A DNA stretch of 64,000 nt from Hyphomicrobiales bacterium. Lineage in GTDB: Bacteria; Pseudomonadota; Alphaproteobacteria; Rhizobiales; Rhizobiaceae. The notes below the pieces were generated by a model. It ran no database searches and was not told the origin of the DNA. It worked only from the letters and a program-made list of their open reading frames with translations. Of this stretch, positions 55,015 through 63,995 are shown piece by piece. Each line of letters begins with the position of its first letter. Position 1 is the first letter of the stretch. The DNA is taken from assembly GCA_021775455.1 (NCBI GenBank), contig JAJFHU010000023.1, positions 114,600 to 178,599 of the forward strand. Reading direction: 5' to 3'. The position numbers and the translations under genes are program-made.

Positions 55015-55908
55015 ATGAGTGATCCATCAAACATGAAGATGTTCGTGCGCGTCGCAGAGAAGGGTAGCTTTTCGTCCGCCGCGCGCTTCTTTGGCCTCAC
55101 GCCTTCTGCAGTTTCACGGCAGATATCACAGTTGGAGGATGAGTTAGGTGCGCGTTTGTTTCAAAGAACGACCCGCAAGCAGAGCCTTACCGAGGCCGGT
55201 GAGACCTTCTTGCAGCATGCCCGCCGCATTATTGCAGATCTGGAAGAGGCTCGCCTTGCAGTTCACAGGCTGACCGATGTACCAGTGGGCAGCCTGCATG
55301 TGGCAACCGAAGCAGACTTTGCGATTGCGTTTGTTGCACCAATTCTTCCGGTCTTCGTAAAGCAGTACCCTTTGGTACAACTTCATCTGACCATGGGGAC
55401 GAGCACGATGGACTTGGTGGACAGTGGTATCGATCTCGCAATTCGGGTTGGTTATCTGGATGATTCCAGCTTGATCGCCCGCAAAATTGCAGTGAACAGT
55501 TCTTTGGTGTGTGCCAGCCCCGCTTATCTTGAAGAGTATGGCAAACCATCTCATCCAGATGAACTTGCCAGACACAATTGCCTGTCGTTTCGCACGAAGC
55601 CGGGAAAAAACTATTGGAGCTTTAAAACCAACGATAGTTCCCTTGATGTGTCGATCTCGGGTTGTCTAAACGTAAACAGCCTCATGTTTCTACGCGAAGC
55701 CGCTGTGGCCGGGCTTGGCATCGTGATGATCCCAAGGTGGATGGTTGGTGACGAATTGAATGACGGTAAGCTTACCCCAGTCCTTGAAAACTTCGCATTG
55801 GAGCCACCGAGCACCCCGGTTCATGCGGTTTTTGCACACAACCGCCATCTGGCGCCAAAAGTTCGGGCTTTCGTTGATTTTCTTGCGGAGCGTATGGGCA
55901 AGCTTTAG
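55015..55908 (+). CDS. LysR-family transcriptional regulator
   Basis: A 297-residue LTTR. The N-terminal helix-turn-helix is MKMFVRVAEKGSFSSAARFFGLTPSAVSRQISQLEDELGARLFQRTTRKQSLTEAGE; the effector domain covers about residues 90-297 with SSLIARKIAVNSSLVCASPAYLEEYG. It resembles the subgroup (like DhcR/PecT types) that controls adjacent redox or transport genes. The neighbouring cupin gene is divergent, and an MFS and extensin-like gene lie convergently downstream. Target genes are inferred from position only. Confidence 0.87.
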   Translation: MSDPSNMKMFVRVAEKGSFSSAARFFGLTPSAVSRQISQLEDELGARLFQRTTRKQSLTEAGETFLQHARRIIADLEEARLAVHRLTDVPVGSLHVATEADFAIAFVAPILPVFVKQYPLVQLHLTMGTSTMDLVDSGIDLAIRVGYLDDSSLIARKIAVNSSLVCASPAYLEEYGKPSHPDELARHNCLSFRTKPGKNYWSFKTNDSSLDVSISGCLNVNSLMFLREAAVAGLGIVMIPRWMVGDELNDGKLTPVLENFALEPPSTPVHAVFAHNRHLAPKVRAFVDFLAERMGKL

Positions 55909-56219
55909 CGCGCCAGCCGTTTGTATCGCAGTAGATGACGGGATGATTTTGGAGCGCGCCACCAAGATTTCCGGTTTTTGCTGCCTGGTTGTCATTTGAA
56001 GCTGGCGGAGCGAGGGGCAAGTGAGGCCATGACTGCAAGCGGCGTATCTTCCCAAGGGCAAAACAGCAGCTTCCTGCATTAATCCGGTCAACAAATCGTT
56101 GTGCTCGAACGGCAGTTCTGTTTCGCTTAGCGAACATTGATATCAAATGTCCGGCCTCCGCCAAGGGTGAGTAGCAGGCATCTGAAACATTGCACGCCAG
56201 AACACAACAACCAAAACCC
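55909..56219. other. Gap between convergent lysR and MFS genes
   Basis: This 311-nt stretch holds no supported gene. Minus-strand open frames run across it into lysR, but have no recognisable start, composition or homologue. It is rich in GC near 55900-56020 and contains no strong terminator. A decayed gene cannot be excluded. Confidence 0.5.
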
Positions 56220-57365
56220 CTAGCGCCTTGATCGTGCAAGCGCTATGGCAGTTATCGCCAGAAAAATACTGGCAGTAACCAATGATGGCACAAAACCACC
56301 AGTCCAATCATGGAGATAGCTGGCCAGCAATGGCCCAATAATCTGTCCACTGGCAAAGGCGGCTGTAAACACTGCCACATGCCGCATGACATCTGATGGT
56401 ACGGCTATGCGGTGCGCCTCCATGACTGCCATCATGGTTGTGACCATCATCGTGCCCCCAACACAAAGCCCGGCGAGGAAGATCAAGGCAATATGGCCGT
56501 GCAATACGGGTAGCATGAGTCCAAGGGCCATGATCAGTTGGCTTGTTACCCAGATTGAACGCGGTGAAAAACTATGTTGAAGGCGGGAAGCAATGATGGT
56601 CGACAAGAATGCGGCAAGCCCGAATACCGGCCATGCCCAGCCAAAAACCAGCGGGGAAGAGATTATCTCGCGCGCCATAACCGGCAGATAGGTCGCCGGG
56701 ATGATGTATCCGACCCCAACGGCGAAGTACGCCGTCACCGCTGCCCAGTCGAGCGCCGTCCGCTCGCCGTCCATCACTTGATGCTTTCGCGGTGTATCAG
56801 ATACTTCCTCCCGCGTGAAAAGAGATATCAAGACGGAACCAATCAGGGACACAACCCCAAACCATAGCCAAGCTGATGCACTGCTGACCATGTTCGCCAT
56901 CAGTGCAAGCGAACCCAATCCGGCAATCATGATACCAAACCCAACACCTGAAAACACAAAGCCTCGAAGTCGCCCATGTCCATTTTCTGCGAGCAGCTTC
57001 ACCATGTGGGTGCTGACCAGTACCAACACGAAGGCGCTCAGGACACCTGCTGCAAATCGAAGTATCAGCCAAATGATGTAATTCTCCGTAAGTCCCATCG
57101 CGAGGGTGGAAAGCCCAATTGCGATAAGCGACCATCTCAATGAAGAACGCGGCGAACCGGGAACCCGGTCCGCAAAAACCGCTCCGACCCAGTAGCCAAC
57201 AAAATTTATTGACGCGAGAACACCACCATTGGTAATGTTGATCAATCCATCCGCTTGCATCATCGGCAGGAGTGGCGTGTAAAGAAATCGCCCAATCCCC
57301 ATGGCAATTGCCAGCGAAAACAGACCAAGCAATACTACACGAACGGGGGAGTTAACCGACGCCAT
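56220..57365 (-). CDS. YbfB/YjiJ-type major facilitator superfamily transporter
   Basis: A 381-residue membrane protein with about 12 helices. The N terminus FSLAIAMGIGRFLYTPLLPMMQADGLI is typical of the YbfB/YjiJ group, with a membrane Arg in the first helix, and the loop VFADRVPGSPRSS corresponds to the MFS A motif region. The substrate is unknown. It starts 5 nt after the stop of the upstream extensin-like gene, so the two form a minus-strand pair. Confidence 0.85.
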   Translation of the reverse strand: MASVNSPVRVVLLGLFSLAIAMGIGRFLYTPLLPMMQADGLINITNGGVLASINFVGYWVGAVFADRVPGSPRSSLRWSLIAIGLSTLAMGLTENYIIWLILRFAAGVLSAFVLVLVSTHMVKLLAENGHGRLRGFVFSGVGFGIMIAGLGSLALMANMVSSASAWLWFGVVSLIGSVLISLFTREEVSDTPRKHQVMDGERTALDWAAVTAYFAVGVGYIIPATYLPVMAREIISSPLVFGWAWPVFGLAAFLSTIIASRLQHSFSPRSIWVTSQLIMALGLMLPVLHGHIALIFLAGLCVGGTMMVTTMMAVMEAHRIAVPSDVMRHVAVFTAAFASGQIIGPLLASYLHDWTGGFVPSLVTASIFLAITAIALARSRR

Positions 57366-57370
57366 TCAAG

Positions 57371-58192
57371 TCACTCACAAATCCGGTAGGTGCAGGTTTT
57401 TCCGTGGCAACCGAGGTCAAAGTGGAAATGATCCGCATGATGGACGTTCGCTTCTGGCCCCAGCACGGTTGTGAAGCGTGTGCAGGCATCCTGATGAACC
57501 AACCTGAGAAACCCTTCAAGTGTTGCCTCCGGCCCGTCATATGTGGACTCTTCAGCTTCACCTTCTTCGCTGGCAGCTTCAACCTCGGCCTCATAGTCAA
57601 CCGCAGGCCAGTGATCGAGAACAGAAATACGGGTGCCATCCACCAACTCAAATCCGGCAATGTCCAGCGCATTGGCAAATCCGTGCTCGGAGATTTTGCC
57701 ATCTGGCGCATTGTTGCGACGGCGACACTGATAAGAGGTGCTCACGTTCAGTCGCCACAACTGGCTCTTGAGAAGGACCAATGCGGACTGGTCCGCGCCA
57801 TCAACCCAGCCATGCAATGTTTCCGCCATGCGGCAGTTCATCGTTACCGGGGTTGTCAGTTGAACTTCGCCAATCGCGGTAATCTCCAGCGGTGAATTTT
57901 CCCCGCAACCACCGTCTTCGATTGGAGGCAGCGGTTTTCCCTTGATGCGTCCTTCCAGCAGGGCTGGACAGGCTGCCTGATAGACGCGCTCTGGCTCCAC
58001 TGCAGGGGTCTGCTCTTCGGAATCGATATCGGTAGTCACTTCAGCTGAAGGATCCGGACGTTTTACCGGAACCGCAACGGATTGCGCCATACTCGCGGTT
58101 GTGGCAAGAAGCACCATCAAACCCGCTGCAAGCCCGGCTGACAAAAAATACACTGTGCGGACCGACAGCGAATTACACCAATTTTCTTGCAT
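57371..58192 (-). CDS. Extensin-like C-terminal domain protein
   Basis: A 273-residue exported protein. A hydrophobic segment (TVYFLSAGLAAGLMVLLATTA) starts it, then a Pro/Glu-rich linker. The Extensin-like_C domain has the YQCRRRNNAPDGKISEHGFANALDIAGFELVDG core and the HADHFHFDLGCHGKTCTYRIC end. The His/Asp pattern (SEHGFANALDI and HADHFHFD) is like M15-type peptidases, so wall peptide processing is plausible. Acidic tract EVEAASEEGEAEES is an unusual insertion. Four or more cysteines suggest disulfides. It lies 18 nt from the mobile element end. Confidence 0.85.
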   Translation of the reverse strand: MQENWCNSLSVRTVYFLSAGLAAGLMVLLATTASMAQSVAVPVKRPDPSAEVTTDIDSEEQTPAVEPERVYQAACPALLEGRIKGKPLPPIEDGGCGENSPLEITAIGEVQLTTPVTMNCRMAETLHGWVDGADQSALVLLKSQLWRLNVSTSYQCRRRNNAPDGKISEHGFANALDIAGFELVDGTRISVLDHWPAVDYEAEVEAASEEGEAEESTYDGPEATLEGFLRLVHQDACTRFTTVLGPEANVHHADHFHFDLGCHGKTCTYRICE

Positions 58193-58269
58193 TCCGTAAC
58201 CTTGCTGCTAGGGTCAGGACTCACTAATTAACACGAAATGGTTGGAGAAAATTTGTGCGGATACAAGGC

Positions 58270-58308
58270 GCAAGCATGCGGGAAACCGTCTGGTTTTCAA
58301 ATGCTTGC
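58270..58308 (+). other. Hairpin inside the MITE-like element
   Basis: GCAAGCAT (58270-58277) and ATGCTTGC (58301-58308) form an 8-bp perfect stem; AAACC and GGTTT close a GTCT loop inside it after a small internal loop. It is the most stable structure of the element. Confidence 0.6.
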
Positions 58309-58429
58309 AACGCAGTAGACCGTGCAAATTCGCCCAATCCAAAGGACACACCGTAATGACTTCGAACACCATCGTCAAAGCTCTTGACCGGGGGATGAAC
58401 CCCGCACTTCAATCTTTTCCTCGGTTTTC

Positions 58430-58458
58430 TTGTCATATCGGGCGCCATATCGTGTTAA
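58430..58458 (+). promoter_or_regulatory. Candidate lepA promoter inside the element's right end
   Basis: TTGTCA at 58430-58435, 17-nt spacer, TGTTAA at 58453-58458, the latter being part of the terminal repeat. The start of transcription would be near 58465, 24 nt before the lepA ATG. The fit is moderate. Confidence 0.35.
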
Positions 58459-58488
58459 TTAGTGGGCTCTGACCCTAAAGCCTCACGC

Positions 58489-60327
58489 ATGAGTACCAAA
58501 TCATCCAATAGCGCATCCTACCCCGGTCTGGATCACATTCGCAATTTTTCCATCGTCGCACATATCGACCATGGCAAGTCGACGCTTGCTGACCGCCTTA
58601 TCCAGATGACCGGCGGCCTGGAAAACCGGGAGATGACCGAGCAAGTGCTCGACAGCATGGATATCGAACGCGAGCGTGGCATTACCATCAAGGCGCAAAC
58701 AGTAAGGCTCAATTACAAGGCGAAGGATGGTGAAGATTACATTCTTAATCTGATCGACACGCCGGGCCACGTGGATTTTGCCTACGAAGTTTCAAGATCA
58801 CTTTCCGCCTGTGAAGGCTCGTTACTGGTTGTTGATGCTTCCCAGGGTGTGGAAGCGCAGACGCTCGCCAACGTCTATCAGGCAATTGACAATGATCATG
58901 AGATCGTAACGGTTCTGAACAAGATCGACTTGCCGGCTGCAGAACCGGAACGCATCAAGGAACAGGTCGAGGAAGTGATCGGCCTCGACGCCTCAAACGC
59001 AATCGAGATTTCCGCCAAGACAGGGCTTGGCATAGAGGATGTACTGGAGGCGATAGTCACAGAACTGCCGGCGCCAAAGGGTGGCAATGTTGATGAGCCG
59101 CTAAAAGCGCTACTGGTGGACAGCTGGTATGATGCCTATCTCGGCGTGATCGTACTGGTTCGCATCATCGATGGTGTACTCAAGAAAGGTCAAACCATCC
59201 GCATGATGGGAACTAACGCCCGCTACCCGGTAGAACGCGTCGGTGTCATCACTCCGAAACTGGTTACCGTGGAGGCTCTTCATCCAGGTGAGATTGGCTT
59301 CATTACGGCTTCGATCAAGGAAGTTGCGGATACTCGCGTGGGCGATACGATCACCGAAGAAAAACGTCCGACTACAGACATGCTTCCAGGCTTCAAGCCC
59401 GCACAGCCGGTCGTTTTTTGCGGATTGTTTCCGGTTGATGCGGCCGACTTCGAAGACTTGCGCGCTGCCGTTGGCAAGCTTCGCCTTAATGACGCAAGTT
59501 TTTCCTATGAGATGGAAACGTCTGCAGCCCTTGGATTTGGCTTCCGCTGCGGATTTTTGGGTCTCCTGCATCTGGAAATCATTCAGGAACGGCTGGAGCG
59601 CGAGTTTGATCTCGATCTGATCGCAACAGCTCCATCGGTGGTTTATCAACTTCATATGCAGTCTGGTGAATTGAAGGAATTGCACAATCCCGCCGACATG
59701 CCGGACGTGACTTTGATTCGGGAAATCCACGAACCATGGATCAAGGCTACAATCCTGACACCGGATGAATATCTTGGCGGTATCTTGAAACTCTGCCAGG
59801 AACGGCGAGGGATACAGACCGAACTTACCTATGTCGGCAAACGCGCCATGCTTGCATATGATCTGCCACTCAACGAAGTGGTGTTTGATTTTTATGACCG
59901 GTTGAAATCCATCTCAAAGGGCTATGCAAGTTTCGATTACCAGATTGCCGATTATCGCGAGGGTGACTTGGTGAAACTGTCGATGCTGGTAAATGAGGAG
60001 CCAGTTGATGCGCTTGCCATGCTGGTTCACCGAGCTCAGGCAGAGCGGCGTGGCCGGATCATGTGTGAAAAACTGAAGGACCTCATTCCCCGCCACCTGT
60101 TCAAGATTCCCGTACAGGCTGCGATTGGTGGCAAGGTCATTGCCCGCGAAACAATTTCTGCCATGCGTAAAGACGTAACGGCAAAATGCTATGGCGGTGA
60201 TGCAACCCGCAAGCGTAAACTTTTGGATAAGCAGAAAAAGGGTAAAAAGAAAATGCGCCAGTTCGGTCGCGTTGAAATCCCGCAGGAAGCCTTTATCCAG
60301 GCACTCAAGATGGGTGACGGGGACTAA
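58489..60327 (+). CDS. lepA: Translation elongation factor LepA (EF4)
   Basis: A 612-residue translational GTPase: G1 [13 protein letters not shown]3 [22 protein letters not shown]4 [11 protein letters not shown]-like domains follow, then the LepA-specific C-terminal domain ([38 protein letters not shown]). LepA promotes translocation reversal and ribosome assembly roles. ATG 58489 matches homologues; the open frame upstream to 58462 is inside the mobile element's terminal repeat. There is no obvious Shine-Dalgarno, as the element ends just before it. Confidence 0.95.
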   Translation: MSTKSSNSASYPGLDHIRNFSIVAHIDHGKSTLADRLIQMTGGLENREMTEQVLDSMDIERERGITIKAQTVRLNYKAKDGEDYILNLIDTPGHVDFAYEVSRSLSACEGSLLVVDASQGVEAQTLANVYQAIDNDHEIVTVLNKIDLPAAEPERIKEQVEEVIGLDASNAIEISAKTGLGIEDVLEAIVTELPAPKGGNVDEPLKALLVDSWYDAYLGVIVLVRIIDGVLKKGQTIRMMGTNARYPVERVGVITPKLVTVEALHPGEIGFITASIKEVADTRVGDTITEEKRPTTDMLPGFKPAQPVVFCGLFPVDAADFEDLRAAVGKLRLNDASFSYEMETSAALGFGFRCGFLGLLHLEIIQERLEREFDLDLIATAPSVVYQLHMQSGELKELHNPADMPDVTLIREIHEPWIKATILTPDEYLGGILKLCQERRGIQTELTYVGKRAMLAYDLPLNEVVFDFYDRLKSISKGYASFDYQIADYREGDLVKLSMLVNEEPVDALAMLVHRAQAERRGRIMCEKLKDLIPRHLFKIPVQAAIGGKVIARETISAMRKDVTAKCYGGDATRKRKLLDKQKKGKKKMRQFGRVEIPQEAFIQALKMGDGD

Positions 60328-60381
60328 TCATTGGCTCCATGTTCACCAAATTTGTTTCAGTAATCCCAGGAGGCTGTGATC

Positions 60382-61863
60382 ATGGCAATGAACTTGTTCA
60401 ACCCCCGGGAGATAGCAATTCTTTGCGGTGTCTTTACAGCCATTTATTTCCCGATGATGGTTTCACTGCCTCTGACCATTGACGCTGAATTCCGCATGCT
60501 TAACGGGCATTTTGAGGCTTTCATAGGTCACGGACGTTGGGCAAATTATCTGCTTTCAAAATATTTATTGCCACCGATCGTTGTTCCATATTTTTCAATT
60601 GCGTTTTTCGGATTAATGGCAGCAATCTCATACAAATTAATGGTGAAATCTTGCGAGATTGAATTTTCCAATACTTCAATTTTGGGATTTGCAGTTTTCA
60701 TTGGAATTCCCACATGGAGCTATTTACTGGAGTTCGTTATCCTTGCACCGGTAAGTGGCATTGCGTTGCTTGCTGTCGCGACAAGTGTTTATCTGCTGTC
60801 CGGAAATTATGAAATTTCTACCCGGCGATGGCCCATGATAGGCTTGGCGGTGGTCCTGACTGCCTGTGCAACCGGAGTTTACCAGTCGTTTATCCTCGTT
60901 TTTGTGGTGCTTTCAATTTGTGTTGCCAGCCTGAATCAATCCTTTGATAACGATGGTAAGCGGACAGGATTTCTGCTTGTTGCGGCAGTCGTTTCCCTGT
61001 TGGCCCTGTGTTTGTATTTTTTGATTCACAATCTGGCGCTTTGGTTTGTTGAACAAGAAACCGCATACATTGTAAATTATTTTCGACCCGACTTGATATT
61101 AGCTCAGCCCCTGGCGGTTGCAAATGACACATTGCATCAAATGGGGTTGATCTACCGCGGTACAGAAAAAGCATTTGGTGCGATATTGTTGCCGATCCCC
61201 CTGATACTGGTCTTTGCAGTCATCGGACTTTGTATGAACCGTCAAAGTAGTTTGCTCGCACTACTCATCATTGCATCCCTGGCACCATTTGCCTTGGTGG
61301 CAATGGCGGGAGGATTGATTCCCTACAGGACGTTGATTGGCGTTGGACCGGTACTTTGGCTTGCGTTCATGCTTGCAGCACGTTCATCAGCCGTATGGTT
61401 GAGATACGGAGTCACAGCGATCGCGTTGGTTTTAATTTTGCAATCGACAGCTCTGATAAGCCAGTATCAAGCGCAACGAATTTTGACCGACAGGTTTGAA
61501 CAGAATCTTGCCAGTGAGATCTACATACGGATTTCGGAGCATGCAGATTTGAATTCACCGCAAAGTGTCGATTTTTTTGGCGCTCGTCCGGGACCCAGAA
61601 TATATCCAATCGGTTTTACATCATCGGTAAACGGTTCTTTTTTTGAATGGGACCGGGGTAACCCCGATCGGATGATTACCTACATGAGTCTTTTGGGATA
61701 TGATAATTTGAAGCAAGTCTCCAAAGTCCGGCGGTTGGAATTGAAACCCCAATTTGAACAAATGCCAGTATGGCCGGCGAAAGAATCAGTCAAGCGGGTT
61801 GATGATGTAGTGCTGATCAAGCTCGGAGATCAGCCGGGGCACTACCATCCGGTAAGACGGTAA
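60382..61863 (+). CDS. GtrII-like glucosyltransferase family membrane protein
   Basis: A 493-residue protein with about 11 hydrophobic helices and a C-terminal soluble tail. The N-terminal half shows the Glucos_trans_II (GtrII) pattern: TIDAEFRMLNGHFEAFIGHGRWANYLLSKYLLPP, with acidic residues in the first periplasmic loop, and ATGVYQSFILVFVVLS. Such enzymes transfer glucose to O-antigen or other envelope glycans in the periplasm. No gtrA/gtrB-type partner is adjacent. ATG 60382 follows AGGAGG at 60368-60373 by 8 nt; the GTG 60376 is too close. Confidence 0.75.
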   Translation: MAMNLFNPREIAILCGVFTAIYFPMMVSLPLTIDAEFRMLNGHFEAFIGHGRWANYLLSKYLLPPIVVPYFSIAFFGLMAAISYKLMVKSCEIEFSNTSILGFAVFIGIPTWSYLLEFVILAPVSGIALLAVATSVYLLSGNYEISTRRWPMIGLAVVLTACATGVYQSFILVFVVLSICVASLNQSFDNDGKRTGFLLVAAVVSLLALCLYFLIHNLALWFVEQETAYIVNYFRPDLILAQPLAVANDTLHQMGLIYRGTEKAFGAILLPIPLILVFAVIGLCMNRQSSLLALLIIASLAPFALVAMAGGLIPYRTLIGVGPVLWLAFMLAARSSAVWLRYGVTAIALVLILQSTALISQYQAQRILTDRFEQNLASEIYIRISEHADLNSPQSVDFFGARPGPRIYPIGFTSSVNGSFFEWDRGNPDRMITYMSLLGYDNLKQVSKVRRLELKPQFEQMPVWPAKESVKRVDDVVLIKLGDQPGHYHPVRR

Positions 61864-61874
61864 TGCAGGAACTT

Positions 61875-62516
61875 CTATTTGGGTTTCTGGGCAACAATGT
61901 AGCGGCTTGGCGGCGCTTTTGGATGGTTACCGGTTTCGATGATTTTGAAACCCGCTTCGGTTACATGATGTTCGAGTTCCGGGATTTCCATGAACTTCAC
62001 AAAAGGTGCCATATTTAGAAACTGCATTACGGGAAGCACCATGAACAGAAGTTTGAACTTCAGGGGTGTTCCCTTGCCGGGTTTGCAAACCGTTTTCGAT
62101 ATAAAATAACCCCCCGGTTTTACCAATTCATGACATCGTTTCATTATTGCCGATGTGTCTTCCAAAAGGTGAATCAGGTTAAATGCCATGACTGCATCAT
62201 AAGCTCCATTTTTGAACGGCAGTGCGTTTACACCAGCAGTTGTAAATTCAGCATTGGATACCTTCTGTTCCCGTGCATTTTTCTCGGCAATTGCGATCAT
62301 GCCATCGGATAGATCGCTTCCGGTAATCTGCTGGACATTTGATGCCAGCAGCAGGGCGGTGGAACCGGTGCCGCAGCCGATCTCCAAAACCTTGTCGGAC
62401 TTGCCGAGGTAAGATTTGGTTCTACCCAGCGTATACTCGTATGACTTGATGTCACTTATGGGAGATTTGGCATATTTTAGTGCCGTCTTATTCCAAAAAT
62501 TTTTGGCATTTTGCAT
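61875..62516 (-). CDS. Class I SAM-dependent methyltransferase (UbiE/Methyltransf_11 type)
   Basis: A 213-residue methyltransferase. Motif I is VLEIGCGTGSTALLLASNV near residue 40, motif II is ITGSDLSDGMIAIAEKNA, and a post-I segment NLIHLLEDTSAIMKRCHELVKPGGYFISKT follows. This is the layout of small-molecule methyltransferases of the UbiE-like superfamily; the substrate is unknown. It is divergently transcribed from the LysR gene with 67 nt between starts, so that regulator may control it. Confidence 0.82.
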   Translation of the reverse strand: MQNAKNFWNKTALKYAKSPISDIKSYEYTLGRTKSYLGKSDKVLEIGCGTGSTALLLASNVQQITGSDLSDGMIAIAEKNAREQKVSNAEFTTAGVNALPFKNGAYDAVMAFNLIHLLEDTSAIMKRCHELVKPGGYFISKTVCKPGKGTPLKFKLLFMVLPVMQFLNMAPFVKFMEIPELEHHVTEAGFKIIETGNHPKAPPSRYIVAQKPK

Positions 62517-62583
62517 CTTTGTAATCCTTTCAACTTCTCACTACCAATGCGTAAATCAGATATAAATTGCCAAAATTCGTAGA

Positions 62584-63540
62584 ATGAATATACAAAAATG
62601 CATGGATTGGCATCATGTTTCCTTTGACTGGAACCAGGCACGCGCCTTTTTGGCAACTGTGGAAGAAGGTTCACTATCGGCAGCCAGCCGCGCGTTGGGG
62701 CTTACCCAACCAACTGTGGGACGACAAGTTACCGCACTGGAAGAAGAGTTGGGTATCCTGTTGTTTGACCGTGTGGGACGTTCACTGGAATTGACCCCTT
62801 CAGGCAAGCAGCTTCTTGAACACGTTCGAGATATGCGGGACGCTGCCAACAAGGTTTCCCTGACAGCCTCGGGTCAATCCCAAACTATTGAAGGGACAGT
62901 ATGTATAACGGCTTCGGATATTTTTTCCGTTTACATGCTCCCGTCAGTTTTGAGGCACTTGCGTGATTTGGCTCCTCAATTGAACATTGAGGTAGTTGCA
63001 GTAAATGACATACGGGATCTGCAGCGACGAGAGGCCGATATAGCCATCCGGCATGTAAGACCAGAGGAACCAGATTTGATAGCAAGGCTGGTGAATGAGG
63101 CCAAGGCTCACCTTTACGCATCTGTCTCTTATCTGGACAAGTTCGGGCGCCCATCATCAATCAGGGAATTGTCAAACCATGACTTCATAAGTTTTGGAGA
63201 TACCGACAGGATGATTGGTCATTTGAACAATTTTGGAATTCCGGTAACCCGTTCAAATTTTCGAATTGCCTCTGAAAATGGAATCTTCGCCTGGGAGTTG
63301 GTTCGACAGGGGTTTGGAATTTGCCCAATGTCGGAAGAGGTTGGCTTGGCTACTGTTGGAATTGAGAAGGTGTTTCCTGAACTTGACCCGTTCTTGTTTC
63401 CAGTGTGGTTAACTACCCATCGCGAACTTCATTCAAGTCGACGCATTCGTTTGGTATTCGATATCCTTGCGGAACATCTGTCGGGAAAGCATCAAGACAC
63501 CCACATTAAAGAGAGAACTCAGAGGAATGGACCCCTGTGA
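62584..63540 (+). CDS. LysR-family transcriptional regulator
   Basis: A 318-residue LTTR: the helix-turn-helix is FDWNQARAFLATVEEGSLSAASRALGLTQPTVGRQVTALEEELGILLFDRVGRSLELT, followed by the effector domain with IRHVRPEEPDLIARLVNEAKAHLYASVSYLDKFG. The start could be ATG 62584 or ATG 62602 (MDWHHVS). Its last codons lie inside a palindrome that begins at 63531, so the C terminus (QRNGPL) may be altered by repeat insertion. It probably regulates the divergent methyltransferase. Confidence 0.86.
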   Translation: MNIQKCMDWHHVSFDWNQARAFLATVEEGSLSAASRALGLTQPTVGRQVTALEEELGILLFDRVGRSLELTPSGKQLLEHVRDMRDAANKVSLTASGQSQTIEGTVCITASDIFSVYMLPSVLRHLRDLAPQLNIEVVAVNDIRDLQRREADIAIRHVRPEEPDLIARLVNEAKAHLYASVSYLDKFGRPSSIRELSNHDFISFGDTDRMIGHLNNFGIPVTRSNFRIASENGIFAWELVRQGFGICPMSEEVGLATVGIEKVFPELDPFLFPVWLTTHRELHSSRRIRLVFDILAEHLSGKHQDTHIKERTQRNGPL

Positions 63541-63596
63541 TTGGAGCCGGATCAGCAAACAATTGAGAATTGTTTGCCCGGCGGAACCACAGGGGT
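63531..63596. repeat. 66-bp nested palindrome overlapping the lysR stop
   Basis: ACCCCTGTG (63531-63539) pairs with CACAGGGGT (63588-63596), GCCGG (63546-63550) with CCGGC (63578-63582), and GCAAACAATT (63555-63564) with AATTGTTTGC (63568-63577) around GAG. The arms are perfect at each level; small unpaired segments separate them. The stop codon of lysR (63538-63540) is within the left arm. Confidence 0.75.
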
Positions 63597-63665
63597 GACG
63601 AGTTGAGAGAGGGTGCCCGATGATGACAGGGAGAAAATGGTGCATGGGAAAGGAATTCCCTCCGT

Positions 63666-63699
63666 GGCAGGGCAAGGTTTGGCGACTAGCCAAACTGCC
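63666..63699. repeat. Hairpin unit in the terminal repeat region
   Basis: GGCAG (63666-63670) and CTGCC (63695-63699) enclose the perfect stem GTTTGGC (63677-63683) and GCCAAAC (63689-63695) with a 5-nt loop. Confidence 0.6.
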
Positions 63700-63775
63700 A
63701 GCCCGCGAACGACCGCCCGCCGAAGGCGAGGCGGAAAACAAATAAAAACGAGGATGGCGGGTGGTAGCCTGCGGT

Positions 63776-63799
63776 GATCTCCCCCATGCGGGGGAGATC
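63776..63799. repeat. 10-bp CTCCCCC/GGGGGAG hairpin
   Basis: GATCTCCCCC (63776-63785) and GGGGGAGATC (63790-63799) are perfect arms with the loop ATGC. Hairpins of this CTCCCC-GGGGAG type are a familiar part of intergenic repeats in rhizobial genomes. Confidence 0.7.
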
Positions 63800-63912
63800 G
63801 ATGACTGCAAATCTTCACCAGAAAACAAAGGCCGAAGATTATACCCGCAGTTTCGCAAACGGGGATTGGCGTTTTCGCCTTTTGGCAAGTTCAGGCTGGG
63901 ACACAACAATTC

Positions 63913-63995
63913 CCGTCATGCTCGGGCTTGACCCGAGTATCCATGATTCAATCGCCTGTGGCATGGATCCTTGGCTCGATGGCCGAGGATGACGG
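63913..63995. repeat. Alphaproteobacterial palindromic intergenic repeat
   Basis: The left arm (63913-63945) starts CCGTCATGCTCGGGC and contains the small hairpin CTCGGG-CTTGA-CCCGAG; the right arm (63962-63995) reads as its imperfect complement and ends GAGGATGACGG. The two arms share a common outer 8 bp and the inner CCATG/CATGG. This family is widespread between genes in Alphaproteobacteria. Confidence 0.8.

Larger units (their letters stand above)
58211..58475. mobile_element. MITE-like element with 31-bp inverted ends flanked by TA
   Basis: The outer bases are GGGTCAGGACTCACTAATTA on the left (58211-58230) and the complementary sequence on the right ending at 58475. The arms are 31 bp each (58211-58241 and 58445-58475) with 4 mismatches. 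TA flanks both sides (58209-58210 and 58476-58477), as expected from a TA-targeting transposase. The 203-bp interior has no transposase but a strong hairpin. The right end is 13 nt from the lepA start. Confidence 0.7.

Noticed and set aside
55690..56239. Minus-strand open frames across the lysR-MFS gap
   Set aside because: They run antisense into lysR, have low-complexity, Cys/Arg-rich translations and no ribosome site; a pseudogene could not be supported.
58242..58472. Short open frames inside the MITE-like element, both strands
   Set aside because: They overlap the terminal repeats, have no transposase motif (no DDE-type pattern) and are under 80 codons.
63433..63909. Minus-strand open frames in the right-edge repeat region
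   Set aside because: They span several palindromes and read into lysR; they are translations of repeat DNA.
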